From positions 1 to 12,327 of the forward strand of contig JAFOKI010000066.1 in assembly GCA_017419895.1 (NCBI GenBank): DNA of 12,327 nt, given 5' to 3'. The position numbers and the translations under genes were made by a program. The notes beneath the pieces were generated by a model, which made no database searches, was not told the origin of the DNA, and worked only from the letters and a program-made list of their open reading frames with translations. How positions within the stretch are numbered: position 1 is the first letter of the stretch; every line of letters starts with the position of its first letter. The DNA is from Eubacterium sp. Its GTDB lineage: Bacteria; Bacillota; Clostridia; Peptostreptococcales; Anaerovoracaceae. Positions 1 to 6,284 of the stretch are shown here, one piece after another.

Positions 1-104
1 ATACCTCCGAGGACTTTACTGCACGAGACTGTGAGTCTTGCGTGGTTTCCGGTCATCCTGAGTTCTTTGACCGTGCCGACTTCTTCGATTATTCCGGTGA
101 ACAA
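1..104 (-). CDS. ribE: Riboflavin synthase alpha subunit, N-terminal part (cut by window edge)
   Basis: The first 34 codons are visible and the rest lies outside the window. The product begins MFTGIIEEVGTV, the near-invariant start of riboflavin synthase, which dismutates two molecules of 6,7-dimethyl-8-ribityllumazine into riboflavin and the pyrimidine precursor. The start codon is TTG (complement of 102-104). It is chosen because the MFTGIIE motif begins exactly there and because GGAGG lies 8 nt upstream, inside the last codons of ribD. The gap to the ribD stop codon is only 5 nt, so translation is probably coupled to ribD. The order ribD-ribE is usual in Firmicutes, where ribBA and ribH normally follow; these would be beyond base 1. 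In Bacillus the same gene is also called ribB or ribC in older naming. Identification is confident despite the short fragment. Confidence 0.9.
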   Translation of the reverse strand, partial: MFTGIIEEVGTVKELRMTGNHARLTVSCSKVLGG

Positions 105-109
105 TACTT

Positions 110-1270
110 TCACCTCCGTTCTATATCGCCCTGCACGAGAATGTCAGGGCCGACGTATTCTATCGTCAGGTCTTTAAGCATTATCGCGTCTTTCGGATAG
201 GGGACTCCCGCGCCTCCGACAGGCGATTTCGAGCCAGCGCCTCCGAAAAGCTTAGGCGCGGTAAACGCCTGGACGTGATCCACGATGCCGCTCGAAAGAG
301 CGCCCCAGGCGGCTTCGCTTCCGCCTTCCATGAATATGCTGTCGACTTTCATTTTACCGAGCTTTTTCATGAGATCGGGAAGGTCAATGTGACCGGATCC
401 GTCGTCTTCACAAAGGATCGTCGCGCAGCCGGCGGCTTTGTAAAGCGCGAGTTTTTCCTCATCGTCTACAAGCGTCGCGATTATCGTTCTTGGATAACGT
501 GTGTCACCGGCAGTGAAGACAGTTTCCTGTGGTTCCTGTCCTTCCGGGGCGAGAGCTGCCGTTTCGACGACTTTCGACCCGAGCGGGGTCCTGAGACGTG
601 AATCCAGGATTATGCGGACGGGATCGGGTCCCTCGGCGTCTCTTACGTTCAGCGAGGGATCGTCCTTAAGCACCGTACCGATACCGACCATTATGCCTGT
701 GTGTTTTGCGCGCTCTTCATGGACTCTTGCTCTTGCAGCTGGTCCGGTGATCCACTGTGATTCGCCTGTGGAAGCCGCGATCTTACCGTCTATAGTCATC
801 GCGTATTTAAGCGTGACGTATGGGAGTCCTGTAGTTATGTAATGGAAGAATGACGGATTCAGTTTGTCGCATTCTTCCTTCATGAACTGTTCAATCACCT
901 CTATACCGGCATCCCTCAGGATCCCCGCGCCTTTTCCGGCGACGAGGGGATTGGGGTCGTCAGAGCCGATGATCACTTTTGCGATACCGGCTTCCATGAT
1001 CGCTTCCGTGCACGGAGGAGTCTTGCCATAGTGGCAGCAGGGCTCGAGCGTAACGTACATGGCCGCGCCTCTCGGATCCTCGGTCACTGCCGCGAGCGCG
1101 TTTCTTTCCGCGTGGAGCTGGCCGTATCTTTCGTGGCGGCCTTCACCGATGACGCGTCCGTCCTTAACGATCACTGCTCCGACGTGTGGGTTGGGATTTA
1201 CGTATCCGCCGCTTTTAGCCGCGAGCTCAATCGCTCTTTTCATGTATTTTTTGTCGATGTTGTCAGTCAT
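110..1270 (-). CDS. ribD: Bifunctional riboflavin biosynthesis deaminase/reductase RibD
   Basis: This enzyme carries out two successive steps of riboflavin synthesis: deamination of the diaminopyrimidine made from GTP, then NADPH-dependent reduction of the ribose chain. At 386 residues it has the normal full length for the fused enzyme. The N-terminal deaminase domain (about 8-145) shows the zinc site: HAE at 53-55, and PCC at 77-79 with a second Cys at 87 in GKTPPC. The C-terminal reductase domain (about 150-384) shows TLKYAMTIDGKIA at 153-165, ITG at 174-176, DDPSLNVR at 203-210 and MEGGSE at 314-319. The ATG at 1268-1270 fits the family N-terminus, although the upstream ribosome binding site (AAGTAAGAA) is weak. 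The gene lies behind an FMN riboswitch and two intrinsic terminators and shares a transcript with ribE. Confidence 0.96.
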   Translation of the reverse strand: MTDNIDKKYMKRAIELAAKSGGYVNPNPHVGAVIVKDGRVIGEGRHERYGQLHAERNALAAVTEDPRGAAMYVTLEPCCHYGKTPPCTEAIMEAGIAKVIIGSDDPNPLVAGKGAGILRDAGIEVIEQFMKEECDKLNPSFFHYITTGLPYVTLKYAMTIDGKIAASTGESQWITGPAARARVHEERAKHTGIMVGIGTVLKDDPSLNVRDAEGPDPVRIILDSRLRTPLGSKVVETAALAPEGQEPQETVFTAGDTRYPRTIIATLVDDEEKLALYKAAGCATILCEDDGSGHIDLPDLMKKLGKMKVDSIFMEGGSEAAWGALSSGIVDHVQAFTAPKLFGGAGSKSPVGGAGVPYPKDAIMLKDLTIEYVGPDILVQGDIERR

Positions 1271-1310
1271 TTTTCTTACTTTCGTTGTTTTTGCCGGGCG
1301 CTTTACCTAA

Positions 1311-1335
1311 CAAAGCCGGCTTCTGCCAGGCTTTG
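1311..1335 (-). other. Hairpin between the leader terminator and ribD
   Basis: On the transcribed strand CAAAGCC and GGCTTTG form a 7-bp stem, extended by GGC/GCC past one bulged T, with an AGAA loop. It follows the second leader terminator and lies about 40 nt before the ribD start. There is no T-run behind it, so it is not a good terminator. It might stabilise the 5' end of processed mRNA or act as a pause site; its role is unknown. Confidence 0.5.
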
Positions 1336-1337
1336 TG

Positions 1338-1369
1338 AAAAACAAAAAGCCCCGAGACGCACTCAGGGC
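1338..1369 (-). terminator. Leader terminator T2 upstream of ribD
   Basis: On the minus strand GCCCTGAG and CTCGGGGC form an 8-bp stem (one U-G pair) around a 5-nt loop, followed by TTTTTGTTTTT. This is a strong intrinsic terminator about 65 nt before ribD. Its 5' arm reads CTGCCCTGA, an exact 9-nt complement of TCAGGGCAG at the 5' edge of the FMN aptamer (1544-1552). An alternative antiterminator pairing is therefore available whenever the aptamer is not folded around FMN. This is the expected arrangement for transcriptional control by an RFN element. Confidence 0.85.
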
Positions 1370-1401
1370 AGTTCAAACAAAGCGCACCGCGTAATGCTTA
1401 T

Positions 1402-1431
1402 AAAAAACTCCGGAACACAAAGATTCCAGAG
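1402..1431 (-). terminator. Leader terminator T1, directly after the FMN aptamer
   Basis: On the minus strand CTCTGGAA and TTCCGGAG form an 8-bp stem (one U-G pair) with an 8-nt loop, followed by six T residues (complement of 1402-1407). It sits only about 17 nt after the aptamer and upstream of T2. Its 5' arm extends to GCTCTGGAATC, which can pair over 11 nt (one wobble) with GATTCCGGAGC inside the aptamer (1478-1488). T1 may therefore also be ligand-controlled. Two successive terminators in one FMN leader is less common than one. Confidence 0.7.
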
Positions 1432-1447
1432 CAGCATAAACGCTTTC

Positions 1448-1558
1448 ATACCTTCTCCCATCCAGACTATACTGTCGGCTCCGGAATCTCACCGGATCAT
1501 GCCTTTCGGCTCGCGGGCTGTACCGCCGGTAGGGACTTTCACCCTGCCCTGAAGATAT
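1448..1558 (-). ncRNA. FMN riboswitch aptamer (RFN element)
   Basis: The transcribed strand carries the conserved RFN core: AGGGCAGGGTGAAAGTCCC near the 5' side, GATCCGGTGAGATTCCGG in the middle, and GACAGTATAGTCTGGATGGG followed by AGAAGG at the 3' side. Closing stem P1 can form from ATATCTTC (5') and GAAGGTAT (3'), 8 bp with one wobble. The element binds flavin mononucleotide. It is located between a promoter and two intrinsic terminators, upstream of ribD-ribE, so FMN binding should favour termination and shut down riboflavin synthesis. The aptamer class is very confident; the stem boundaries are my own manual fold. Confidence 0.95.
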
Positions 1559-1572
1559 TAAATTCTTTAGTA

Positions 1573-1600
1573 ATTGTAACACGTGCAAGGGTCGTGTCAA
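1573..1600 (-). promoter_or_regulatory. Promoter of the rib operon
   Basis: On the minus strand there is a perfect -35 TTGACA (complement of 1595-1600), a 16-nt spacer and a -10 TACAAT (complement of 1573-1578). Transcription would start near 1566, just ahead of the aptamer, giving a leader of roughly 295 nt before ribD. The position relative to the riboswitch strongly supports it. Confidence 0.8.
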
Positions 1601-1648
1601 TGGTAAAAGACGAAAATGTATGAATATAGGAGAAATGGAAAAATGTGG

Positions 1649-1678
1649 TTGACAGTGAAAATGGGGAAGTGCTACTCT
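1649..1678 (+). promoter_or_regulatory. Likely promoter of the Tad operon
   Basis: A perfect -35 TTGACA (1649-1654) is followed after 18 nt by TACTCT (1673-1678), a moderate -10. Transcription would begin near 1685 and give a leader of about 20 nt before the ATG at 1705. It is divergent from, and does not overlap, the rib promoter. The long spacer and imperfect -10 suggest a weak or regulated promoter. No clear operator is visible. Confidence 0.45.
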
Positions 1679-1704
1679 CGTGTTACATCAAAACGGAGGG
1701 CATT

Positions 1705-2901
1705 ATGAGCGGGATCAGAAGCGGTGTGATACTGACAGACAGCGAGTTCGCGTCGAGATTCATAAGAGCTGTCGCGGGCTGCGGAAGAGGGATGACTTTT
1801 ATATATATGGATCCGAATGTGTTTTTCGGAGATCGTGTTGATGAGTCAGACAGAGAATCGTTCACAGATTCTCTTGATGTGATAATCACTGACGAAAAGC
1901 TTTCGGATAATTTTGAAAAGGGTAAACTGCTGGTTCTAACAGATGGTATGACTTCCGGTAATTCCGGGGATTCATCAGGAGTTGAGGACGATGAAACAGA
2001 GGGGAACACAGACAGCGATATCCACAGAATCTACAGATACGAAGACAGAAGAAAAATAGTATCGCGTATCGCATACATTTTGTTTAAAAGAACGGGCAGG
2101 ATCTCCGGTCTCGGCGCGGGAAGAAGACATTTCATGACGGCGTTCGTGTCAGCTTCCGGGGGCAGCGGCACGACTTCGCTCGCCATTGCATGCGCTGGCA
2201 TGCTCGATATCATATACGGCCGAAAAACGTTATATATGAATTTGAAATCGCTCGATGACAGTGCCAGGTATTTTGGGGTGGAGAAGGGCGGCGGGAGGCT
2301 TAGGCTGATGTATCATCTGAACCGCGGCGTAGAGTTTCCAATACAGGAATTCATAGTACCGGGAGAGCATGTAGACCGTGTTTCACCGTCTCCGCCCGGA
2401 AGGCCGGGAAGTGATCTTACCGCAGCGGTTTACTCGAATTTTAACGATTCGATTGAGAAACTGGGCAGATATGACGGATTGTTTCTTGACATTGGAACTG
2501 ACTTAAGCGACAGGAATCTTTTTGTCATGTCACAGTGTGATGCGGTTGTCCTGGTTGAACGTGGTATGACTCATAGCGGTACCGGGTTCTCGGCGGATAT
2601 GGCTGAAATGATAGAGTCAAGATGCAGCGGGACCGGCCTGATACGCGTATCGGTCGGTGGGAATGCCACCGGAATAGAGGAACATGAATGGATAACTATA
2701 TCAGAGGATCCTGAGTCATTCACACTTGAAAATGGGAGGATAAGGATAAACCTGAACGGAAGATACGGCGCGGAAACGGCTGTTTTGGCAGGGAAAATCG
2801 CGGAGGCGGAAAATGGACCGGGCATCGGTGGAATACTACGGGAAAATGAGAAGAACGGCGGAAAAAATGCTTTTAGAGGGATCAGCATCAAAAGACGATG
2901 A
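1705..2901 (+). CDS. tadZ: TadZ/CpaE-like pilus localisation protein with degenerate Walker A
   Basis: First gene of the Tad pilus operon, 398 residues. Residues 1-110 resemble the atypical receiver-like domain of the TadZ/CpaE family; it is followed by a MinD/ParA-like P-loop domain. The nucleotide-binding motif at about 148-159 reads SASGGSGTTSLA. The shape is that of a deviant Walker A, but both expected lysines are absent. A Walker-B-like hydrophobic strand ends in DIG at 262-264. TadZ proteins locate the Tad machine at a cell pole and often have weak or altered ATP sites. The ATG at 1705 is chosen because GGAGG lies at 1695-1699; the frame is open back to a GTG at 1645, but that start has no good ribosome binding site and would precede the proposed transcription start. 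The 3' end overlaps tadA by 89 nt. The family assignment rests on this motif plus its position before tadA. Confidence 0.75.
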   Translation: MSGIRSGVILTDSEFASRFIRAVAGCGRGMTFIYMDPNVFFGDRVDESDRESFTDSLDVIITDEKLSDNFEKGKLLVLTDGMTSGNSGDSSGVEDDETEGNTDSDIHRIYRYEDRRKIVSRIAYILFKRTGRISGLGAGRRHFMTAFVSASGGSGTTSLAIACAGMLDIIYGRKTLYMNLKSLDDSARYFGVEKGGGRLRLMYHLNRGVEFPIQEFIVPGEHVDRVSPSPPGRPGSDLTAAVYSNFNDSIEKLGRYDGLFLDIGTDLSDRNLFVMSQCDAVVLVERGMTHSGTGFSADMAEMIESRCSGTGLIRVSVGGNATGIEEHEWITISEDPESFTLENGRIRINLNGRYGAETAVLAGKIAEAENGPGIGGILRENEKNGGKNAFRGISIKRR

Positions 2902-4021
2902 GAAAGCATGGAAGAAAACTATTGAGAATCTTGTGCTCGACGATTCATGTGGTCTTCCGATCGCGGACCTCGTGAAAATCGTAGACATGATTTTCATCCG
3001 CACAACTTCACGGCTCGGGCTCATAGCGCCTTATGTCGATGATGATTCGGTTCGCGAGATCATGGTAAACGGTCCAAATGACATATTTTGCGAATTTGAG
3101 GACGGGATAAGACGTATAGAGGAAAAGTTCGGTTCCACAGAAGAGCTTGAGGATGTTATCAGGAGTATCGCGGCAGGAGTTCACAGAGAAATCAACGAGA
3201 TGAATCCGATCCTTGACGCAAGGCTGAATGACGGGTCACGAGTGAATGCCGTTTACAAGAATGTGGCTGCAGGTGGTCCGGTCCTCACAGTGAGGAAGTT
3301 TTCCAAAGAGAGGATAACTATCGAACAGATGATAGGAAGCGGCACTCTTACAGAAGAAGCCGCGGCATTTCTGGAGAAACTTGTAAAGGCGGGATACAAC
3401 ATATTCATCAGTGGGGGGACTTCTTCCGGAAAGACGACATTTCTCAATGCTTTGTCAGACTATATTCCTTCAAATGAAAGAGTCATCATAATCGAAGACT
3501 CAAGGGAACTCTGGCTTCCTAATATAGCAAATCTTGTGCAGATGGAGTGTCACGGAGCAAATGCGCTCGGAAAAGGCAGAGTATCGATGGACATGCTGAT
3601 CCGCACAAGCTTAAGGATGCGGCCGGACCGTATAATCGTCGGCGAGATACGCGGCAGGGAAGTTACGGACATGCTTCAGGCTATGAATACCGGACATGAC
3701 GGATCCATGTCAACAGGTCATGGTAATTCAGTATCAGGCATGCTCAGACGGCTCGAAGCGATGTATCTTATGGGATCCGACATACCGATGGATTCGATCC
3801 GCGCGCAGATAGTCGAGGGAATCGATATAATGGTGCATCTTGAGCGTCTTGAGGACGGCAGACGTCGCGTTGTCGAGGTCCAGGAACTCATCGGTGTGGA
3901 AAACGGGAGATACATATTGGTGCCGCTTTTCAGCATGAATGACAGTTTCGAACTCGTGCGCACGGAAGAAAAACTCAGGAATACAGTGAAATTAAGAAGA
4001 AAGGGGCTTAGTGCGGCGTGA
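2813..4021 (+). CDS. tadA: TadA, secretion/pilus assembly ATPase (CpaF family)
   Basis: The motor ATPase of the Tad pilus; it forms a cytoplasmic hexamer that powers pilin polymerisation. All expected motifs are present: the N-terminal segment IMVNGPNDIF at 83-92, Walker A GGTSSGKTT at 201-209, the acidic strand VIIIEDSREL at 224-233, Walker B RPDRIIVGEIRG at 270-281, and the His box TGHDGSMSTGHGNS at 293-306. At 402 residues it is typical for the compact Gram-positive form. The ATG at 2813 has GGAGG at 2802-2806 with ideal spacing, placing the start 89 nt inside tadZ; a later ATG at 2846 has no comparable site. The stop overlaps the GTG start of tadB (GTGA), so the two are translationally coupled. 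This is the anchor identification for the operon. Confidence 0.96.
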   Translation: MDRASVEYYGKMRRTAEKMLLEGSASKDDEKAWKKTIENLVLDDSCGLPIADLVKIVDMIFIRTTSRLGLIAPYVDDDSVREIMVNGPNDIFCEFEDGIRRIEEKFGSTEELEDVIRSIAAGVHREINEMNPILDARLNDGSRVNAVYKNVAAGGPVLTVRKFSKERITIEQMIGSGTLTEEAAAFLEKLVKAGYNIFISGGTSSGKTTFLNALSDYIPSNERVIIIEDSRELWLPNIANLVQMECHGANALGKGRVSMDMLIRTSLRMRPDRIIVGEIRGREVTDMLQAMNTGHDGSMSTGHGNSVSGMLRRLEAMYLMGSDIPMDSIRAQIVEGIDIMVHLERLEDGRRRVVEVQELIGVENGRYILVPLFSMNDSFELVRTEEKLRNTVKLRRKGLSAA

Positions 4022-4806
4022 TCGCAAAACATGGGAGAAAACCTCGAAAAAGAGGCTTCAGGAATGGTACGGGTCCGGGATACGTATTGAGTACAAAGGA
4101 AAAAGTGCTTCTTGCTGCGGGGCTTACGGGCGGAACTTTGTTTATAAGCTTGGTATTTTATAAAAGCCCGCTGCCCGCGCTGGCCGTGCCTGCAGTTTAT
4201 CCGCTCGCATTGAAACGGGCTTCGTATGCATTGGAAGCAAGGCGGAAAACCAGGATAAGGAACGCTTTCAGAGATCTTATGAACTATCTGGCTGCGTCGT
4301 TTGCTTCAGGAAGACATCTTGAAGAGGCTCTTGAAGATGCAATGTCGGAGATGCTGATCATATATGACAGCAGGGAACCTCTGATTACAGAGATCGCTGC
4401 TGTGATTTCAAAGCTCAAGAAAGGCGGAGGCCGTGAGACAGAGATACTGGGCGAGTTTGCCGCAAGAACGGATGTTGAAGAGATCTATGATTTTGTTGAG
4501 ATCTATGGAGTGCTCAGAGAGACCGGGGGAAATATAGTTTCCGCGCTCGAGAAAAGCGCTGCAATGATAGGGGAGAAAATCACAGTGGAAAATGACATCA
4601 AGGGGATCATCATGCAGAAGCAGTATGAGGGCAGGTTGATAACCGTTATGCCGGTCGTTATCATACTTTTCCTCGGTTTGATTTCGCCGGGTTATCTGGA
4701 CGTAATGTACACGACACTTGCGGGGAGGATAGTTATGACAGCCGCTCTTGCCGCGGTTTACGTCGCTTACAGGATGATAGACAAAATAACAGCGATAGAG
4801 ATTTAG
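4018..4806 (+). CDS. tadB: TadB-like inner-membrane platform protein (T2SSF domain)
   Basis: A 262-residue membrane protein of the type II secretion F family, which forms the membrane platform on which TadA acts. Predicted membrane segments are about 28-47 and 51-66 at the N-terminus, and 206-223 and 234-251 at the C-terminus. Between them is a cytoplasmic helical T2SSF domain (about 81-200) with the typical opening FRDLMNYLAASFASGRHLEEAL. It is somewhat shorter than proteobacterial TadB (about 300 or more residues) because the N-terminal part is compact. The GTG start at 4018 overlaps the tadA stop by 4 nt, and a purine-rich stretch (AAGGGG, 4001-4006) lies 11 nt upstream. There is no better in-frame start nearby. 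Position after tadA and before a second F-domain protein makes TadB the natural name. Confidence 0.88.
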   Translation: MIAKHGRKPRKRGFRNGTGPGYVLSTKEKVLLAAGLTGGTLFISLVFYKSPLPALAVPAVYPLALKRASYALEARRKTRIRNAFRDLMNYLAASFASGRHLEEALEDAMSEMLIIYDSREPLITEIAAVISKLKKGGGRETEILGEFAARTDVEEIYDFVEIYGVLRETGGNIVSALEKSAAMIGEKITVENDIKGIIMQKQYEGRLITVMPVVIILFLGLISPGYLDVMYTTLAGRIVMTAALAAVYVAYRMIDKITAIEI

Positions 4807-4808
4807 AT

Positions 4809-5822
4809 ATGGACAGGATAATTAACCGGAGCTTTTTTGAGGAAGCAAAAGAATTCTTTTCGAAAAAAGAAAACAAAAAGATGGCGGTACTGATCATAGC
4901 CGGAGTTTTCCTGCTGATCGTTCTTCAGACGGCAAAAGGCATAGGCGACGGCAAGAAATATATCGTTTCAGAAGACGGCACTGTAATAGGCCTGATGAGG
5001 GATTCGGTGGATCAGGAGGCCGTTTTCCCGCTGACCGTTGAAGCGACACGGGGTAATATCAAAACAAAAAGAGACGTAATGCTGGATCTGAAAGCAAGGG
5101 CGACAGCTATGAATGATGAAGAAATAGCTGTGGCTGATACGGGTGTCGTCGAACTTGAAAGCGCGCTCGATTCGATGATCAGGAATGTCGAAGAAGGCGC
5201 GGGCATCAGGGTAATGCTTCCGCTATCAGATGAAGACATAAGCTATGAGTGGCGAAAAGAGAATAGCCGCACAAATTACGCGCTTCTTCTGATGATACCA
5301 ATGCTGCTCATAGTGCTTGTGGAAAATGACAGAAAAAGGACAAGAGACCGCGCAAAAGCCAGATGCGATGAGATAAGGACCGGACTTCCGGCGTTTAACG
5401 ACAGGATTCTCCTTCTTATGAACTGCGGGCTAATCTTTCATGACGCGTTTTTCAGGATCACGGAGAGTTATGCGATCCGCGGCAAGAAAGGCGTTTTCGG
5501 AGAGATGCTAGCGGATATTGGAAGGAAATCTTCTGAATTTGGAAGGCCGGTCGAAAGAGTCATCACAGAACAGGCAGTAAAGGAAGGGGTGAGGGAGTTT
5601 TCAAGAGTGGCAGGCGTGATCTCAGACAGCCAGCACAAAGGAACGGATCTTACGAAGGTACTGGAACAGGAAAGCAGGGCTTTATGGGAATCAAGGAAAC
5701 GCCTTGCGGAAGAAAAGGGACGCATCGCAGAGACAAAACTCACTTTGCCACTGGCTGTGCTTCTAATTGTACTTATTTTGATCACTGCGGCGCCTGCGAT
5801 ACTGCAGGTAGAAGGAGGATGA
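4809..5822 (+). CDS. tadC: TadC-like platform protein with extra extracytoplasmic domain
   Basis: A 337-residue membrane protein and the second F-family platform subunit. Membrane segments are about 25-41, 157-171 and 312-331. The C-terminal T2SSF-type helical region (about 180-310) includes LPAFNDRILLLMNCGLIFHDAF and ends in a hydrophobic anchor. Between the first two membrane segments lies a polar stretch of about 115 residues (42-156), which by topology should face outside the cell. It is not part of the standard F-domain fold, and I do not recognise it. The ATG begins 2 nt after the tadB stop; no strong ribosome binding site is seen, so translation probably depends on coupling. The stop codon lies next to the strong AAGGAGG that serves the pilin gene. 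TadC assignment is based on order and the C-terminal domain. Confidence 0.82.
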   Translation: MDRIINRSFFEEAKEFFSKKENKKMAVLIIAGVFLLIVLQTAKGIGDGKKYIVSEDGTVIGLMRDSVDQEAVFPLTVEATRGNIKTKRDVMLDLKARATAMNDEEIAVADTGVVELESALDSMIRNVEEGAGIRVMLPLSDEDISYEWRKENSRTNYALLLMIPMLLIVLVENDRKRTRDRAKARCDEIRTGLPAFNDRILLLMNCGLIFHDAFFRITESYAIRGKKGVFGEMLADIGRKSSEFGRPVERVITEQAVKEGVREFSRVAGVISDSQHKGTDLTKVLEQESRALWESRKRLAEEKGRIAETKLTLPLAVLLIVLILITAAPAILQVEGG

Positions 5823-5823
5823 C

Positions 5824-5967
5824 ATGAAAAGATTTATTGGTAACAAAAGTGGTATGGAAATGGTTCAGGTCGCGATACTTATAGCGCTTGCGGTAGCGCT
5901 CGGAGTGATTTTCAAAACAGAGATAACCGCGTTCGTGAACAAGACATTCCAGTCATTGAACGGATGA
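5824..5967 (+). CDS. flp: Flp-family type IVb major pilin (47 aa)
   Basis: A small open reading frame encoding 47 residues. The order is a basic leader (MKRFIGNKSG), a hydrophobic helix at about 14-30, then a short polar tail ending TFQSLNG. This is the architecture of Flp1-type pilins of Gram-positive Tad systems, the main subunit of the pilus fibre. A prepilin peptidase would be expected to cut after Gly10, giving a 37-residue mature pilin starting MEMVQV. The residue at mature position +5 is Gln, where Flp pilins usually have Glu. The ATG at 5824 has a near-perfect AAGGAGG at 5812-5818 with 5-nt spacing, the strongest site in the operon, which suits an abundant subunit. It starts 1 nt after tadC and overlaps the next gene through ATGA. 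Confidence 0.85.
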   Translation: MKRFIGNKSGMEMVQVAILIALAVALGVIFKTEITAFVNKTFQSLNG

Positions 5968-6284
5968 CAACCAACAAAAAAGGGAGTGAGATCGTAGAAG
6001 CCGCAATTGTGCTCCCGGTGCTGATACTTTCGATCCTGAGTATGCTGATGCTGCTTATTTATGAGTTCAGCGCACTCACCGGGCAGATTGATATGCACAA
6101 AAAACTAACGAATGACGCGGTCGCGTCCAAGCGGACGTTTCATGTTTTGAGGGAAACGGAAAACGCTTCAAAGGACGTCAGCGGCATCATAAGCATAGTA
6201 TTGAAAAAAGAGATAAAAGCGGTCTGCTATGAGATATGTGAGGCAAAAGCGATGCTTCTCGGAGAGGTGATATCGGATGGATAA
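5964..6284 (+). CDS. TadE-like minor pilin (pseudopilin)
   Basis: A 106-residue protein with a single N-terminal anchor. The segment NKKGSEIVEAAIVLPVLILS (4-23) is the TadE-family signature: a positively charged leader, Gly7 at the predicted prepilin peptidase site, Glu at mature +2 and +5, and a hydrophobic helix to about residue 33. The rest would face outside the membrane. TadE and TadF proteins are pseudopilins required for Tad pilus formation. The start codon overlaps the pilin stop as ATGA, so translation is coupled. It is followed by another single-anchor protein whose start overlaps this stop by 8 nt. Whether it is the TadE or TadF equivalent cannot be decided, so no symbol is given. 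Confidence 0.82.
   Translation: MTTNKKGSEIVEAAIVLPVLILSILSMLMLLIYEFSALTGQIDMHKKLTNDAVASKRTFHVLRETENASKDVSGIISIVLKKEIKAVCYEICEAKAMLLGEVISDG

Noticed and set aside
1031..1552. Plus-strand open frame of 173 codons
   Set aside because: It is antisense to the ribD N-terminus and to the riboswitch, with no family resemblance; it is a shadow of those elements.
1373..1600. Minus-strand open frame of 75 codons ahead of ribD
   Set aside because: It runs through the FMN aptamer, the T1 terminator and the rib promoter; this is non-coding RNA.
1635..1652. Five-codon leader peptide (MEKCG) after AGGAGA at 1628-1633
   Set aside because: It would lie upstream of the predicted transcription start of the Tad operon; probably chance.
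1645..1704. GTG start for tadZ at 1645
   Set aside because: No suitably spaced ribosome binding site. The ATG at 1705 has GGAGG, and the likely promoter -35/-10 elements overlap the extra codons.
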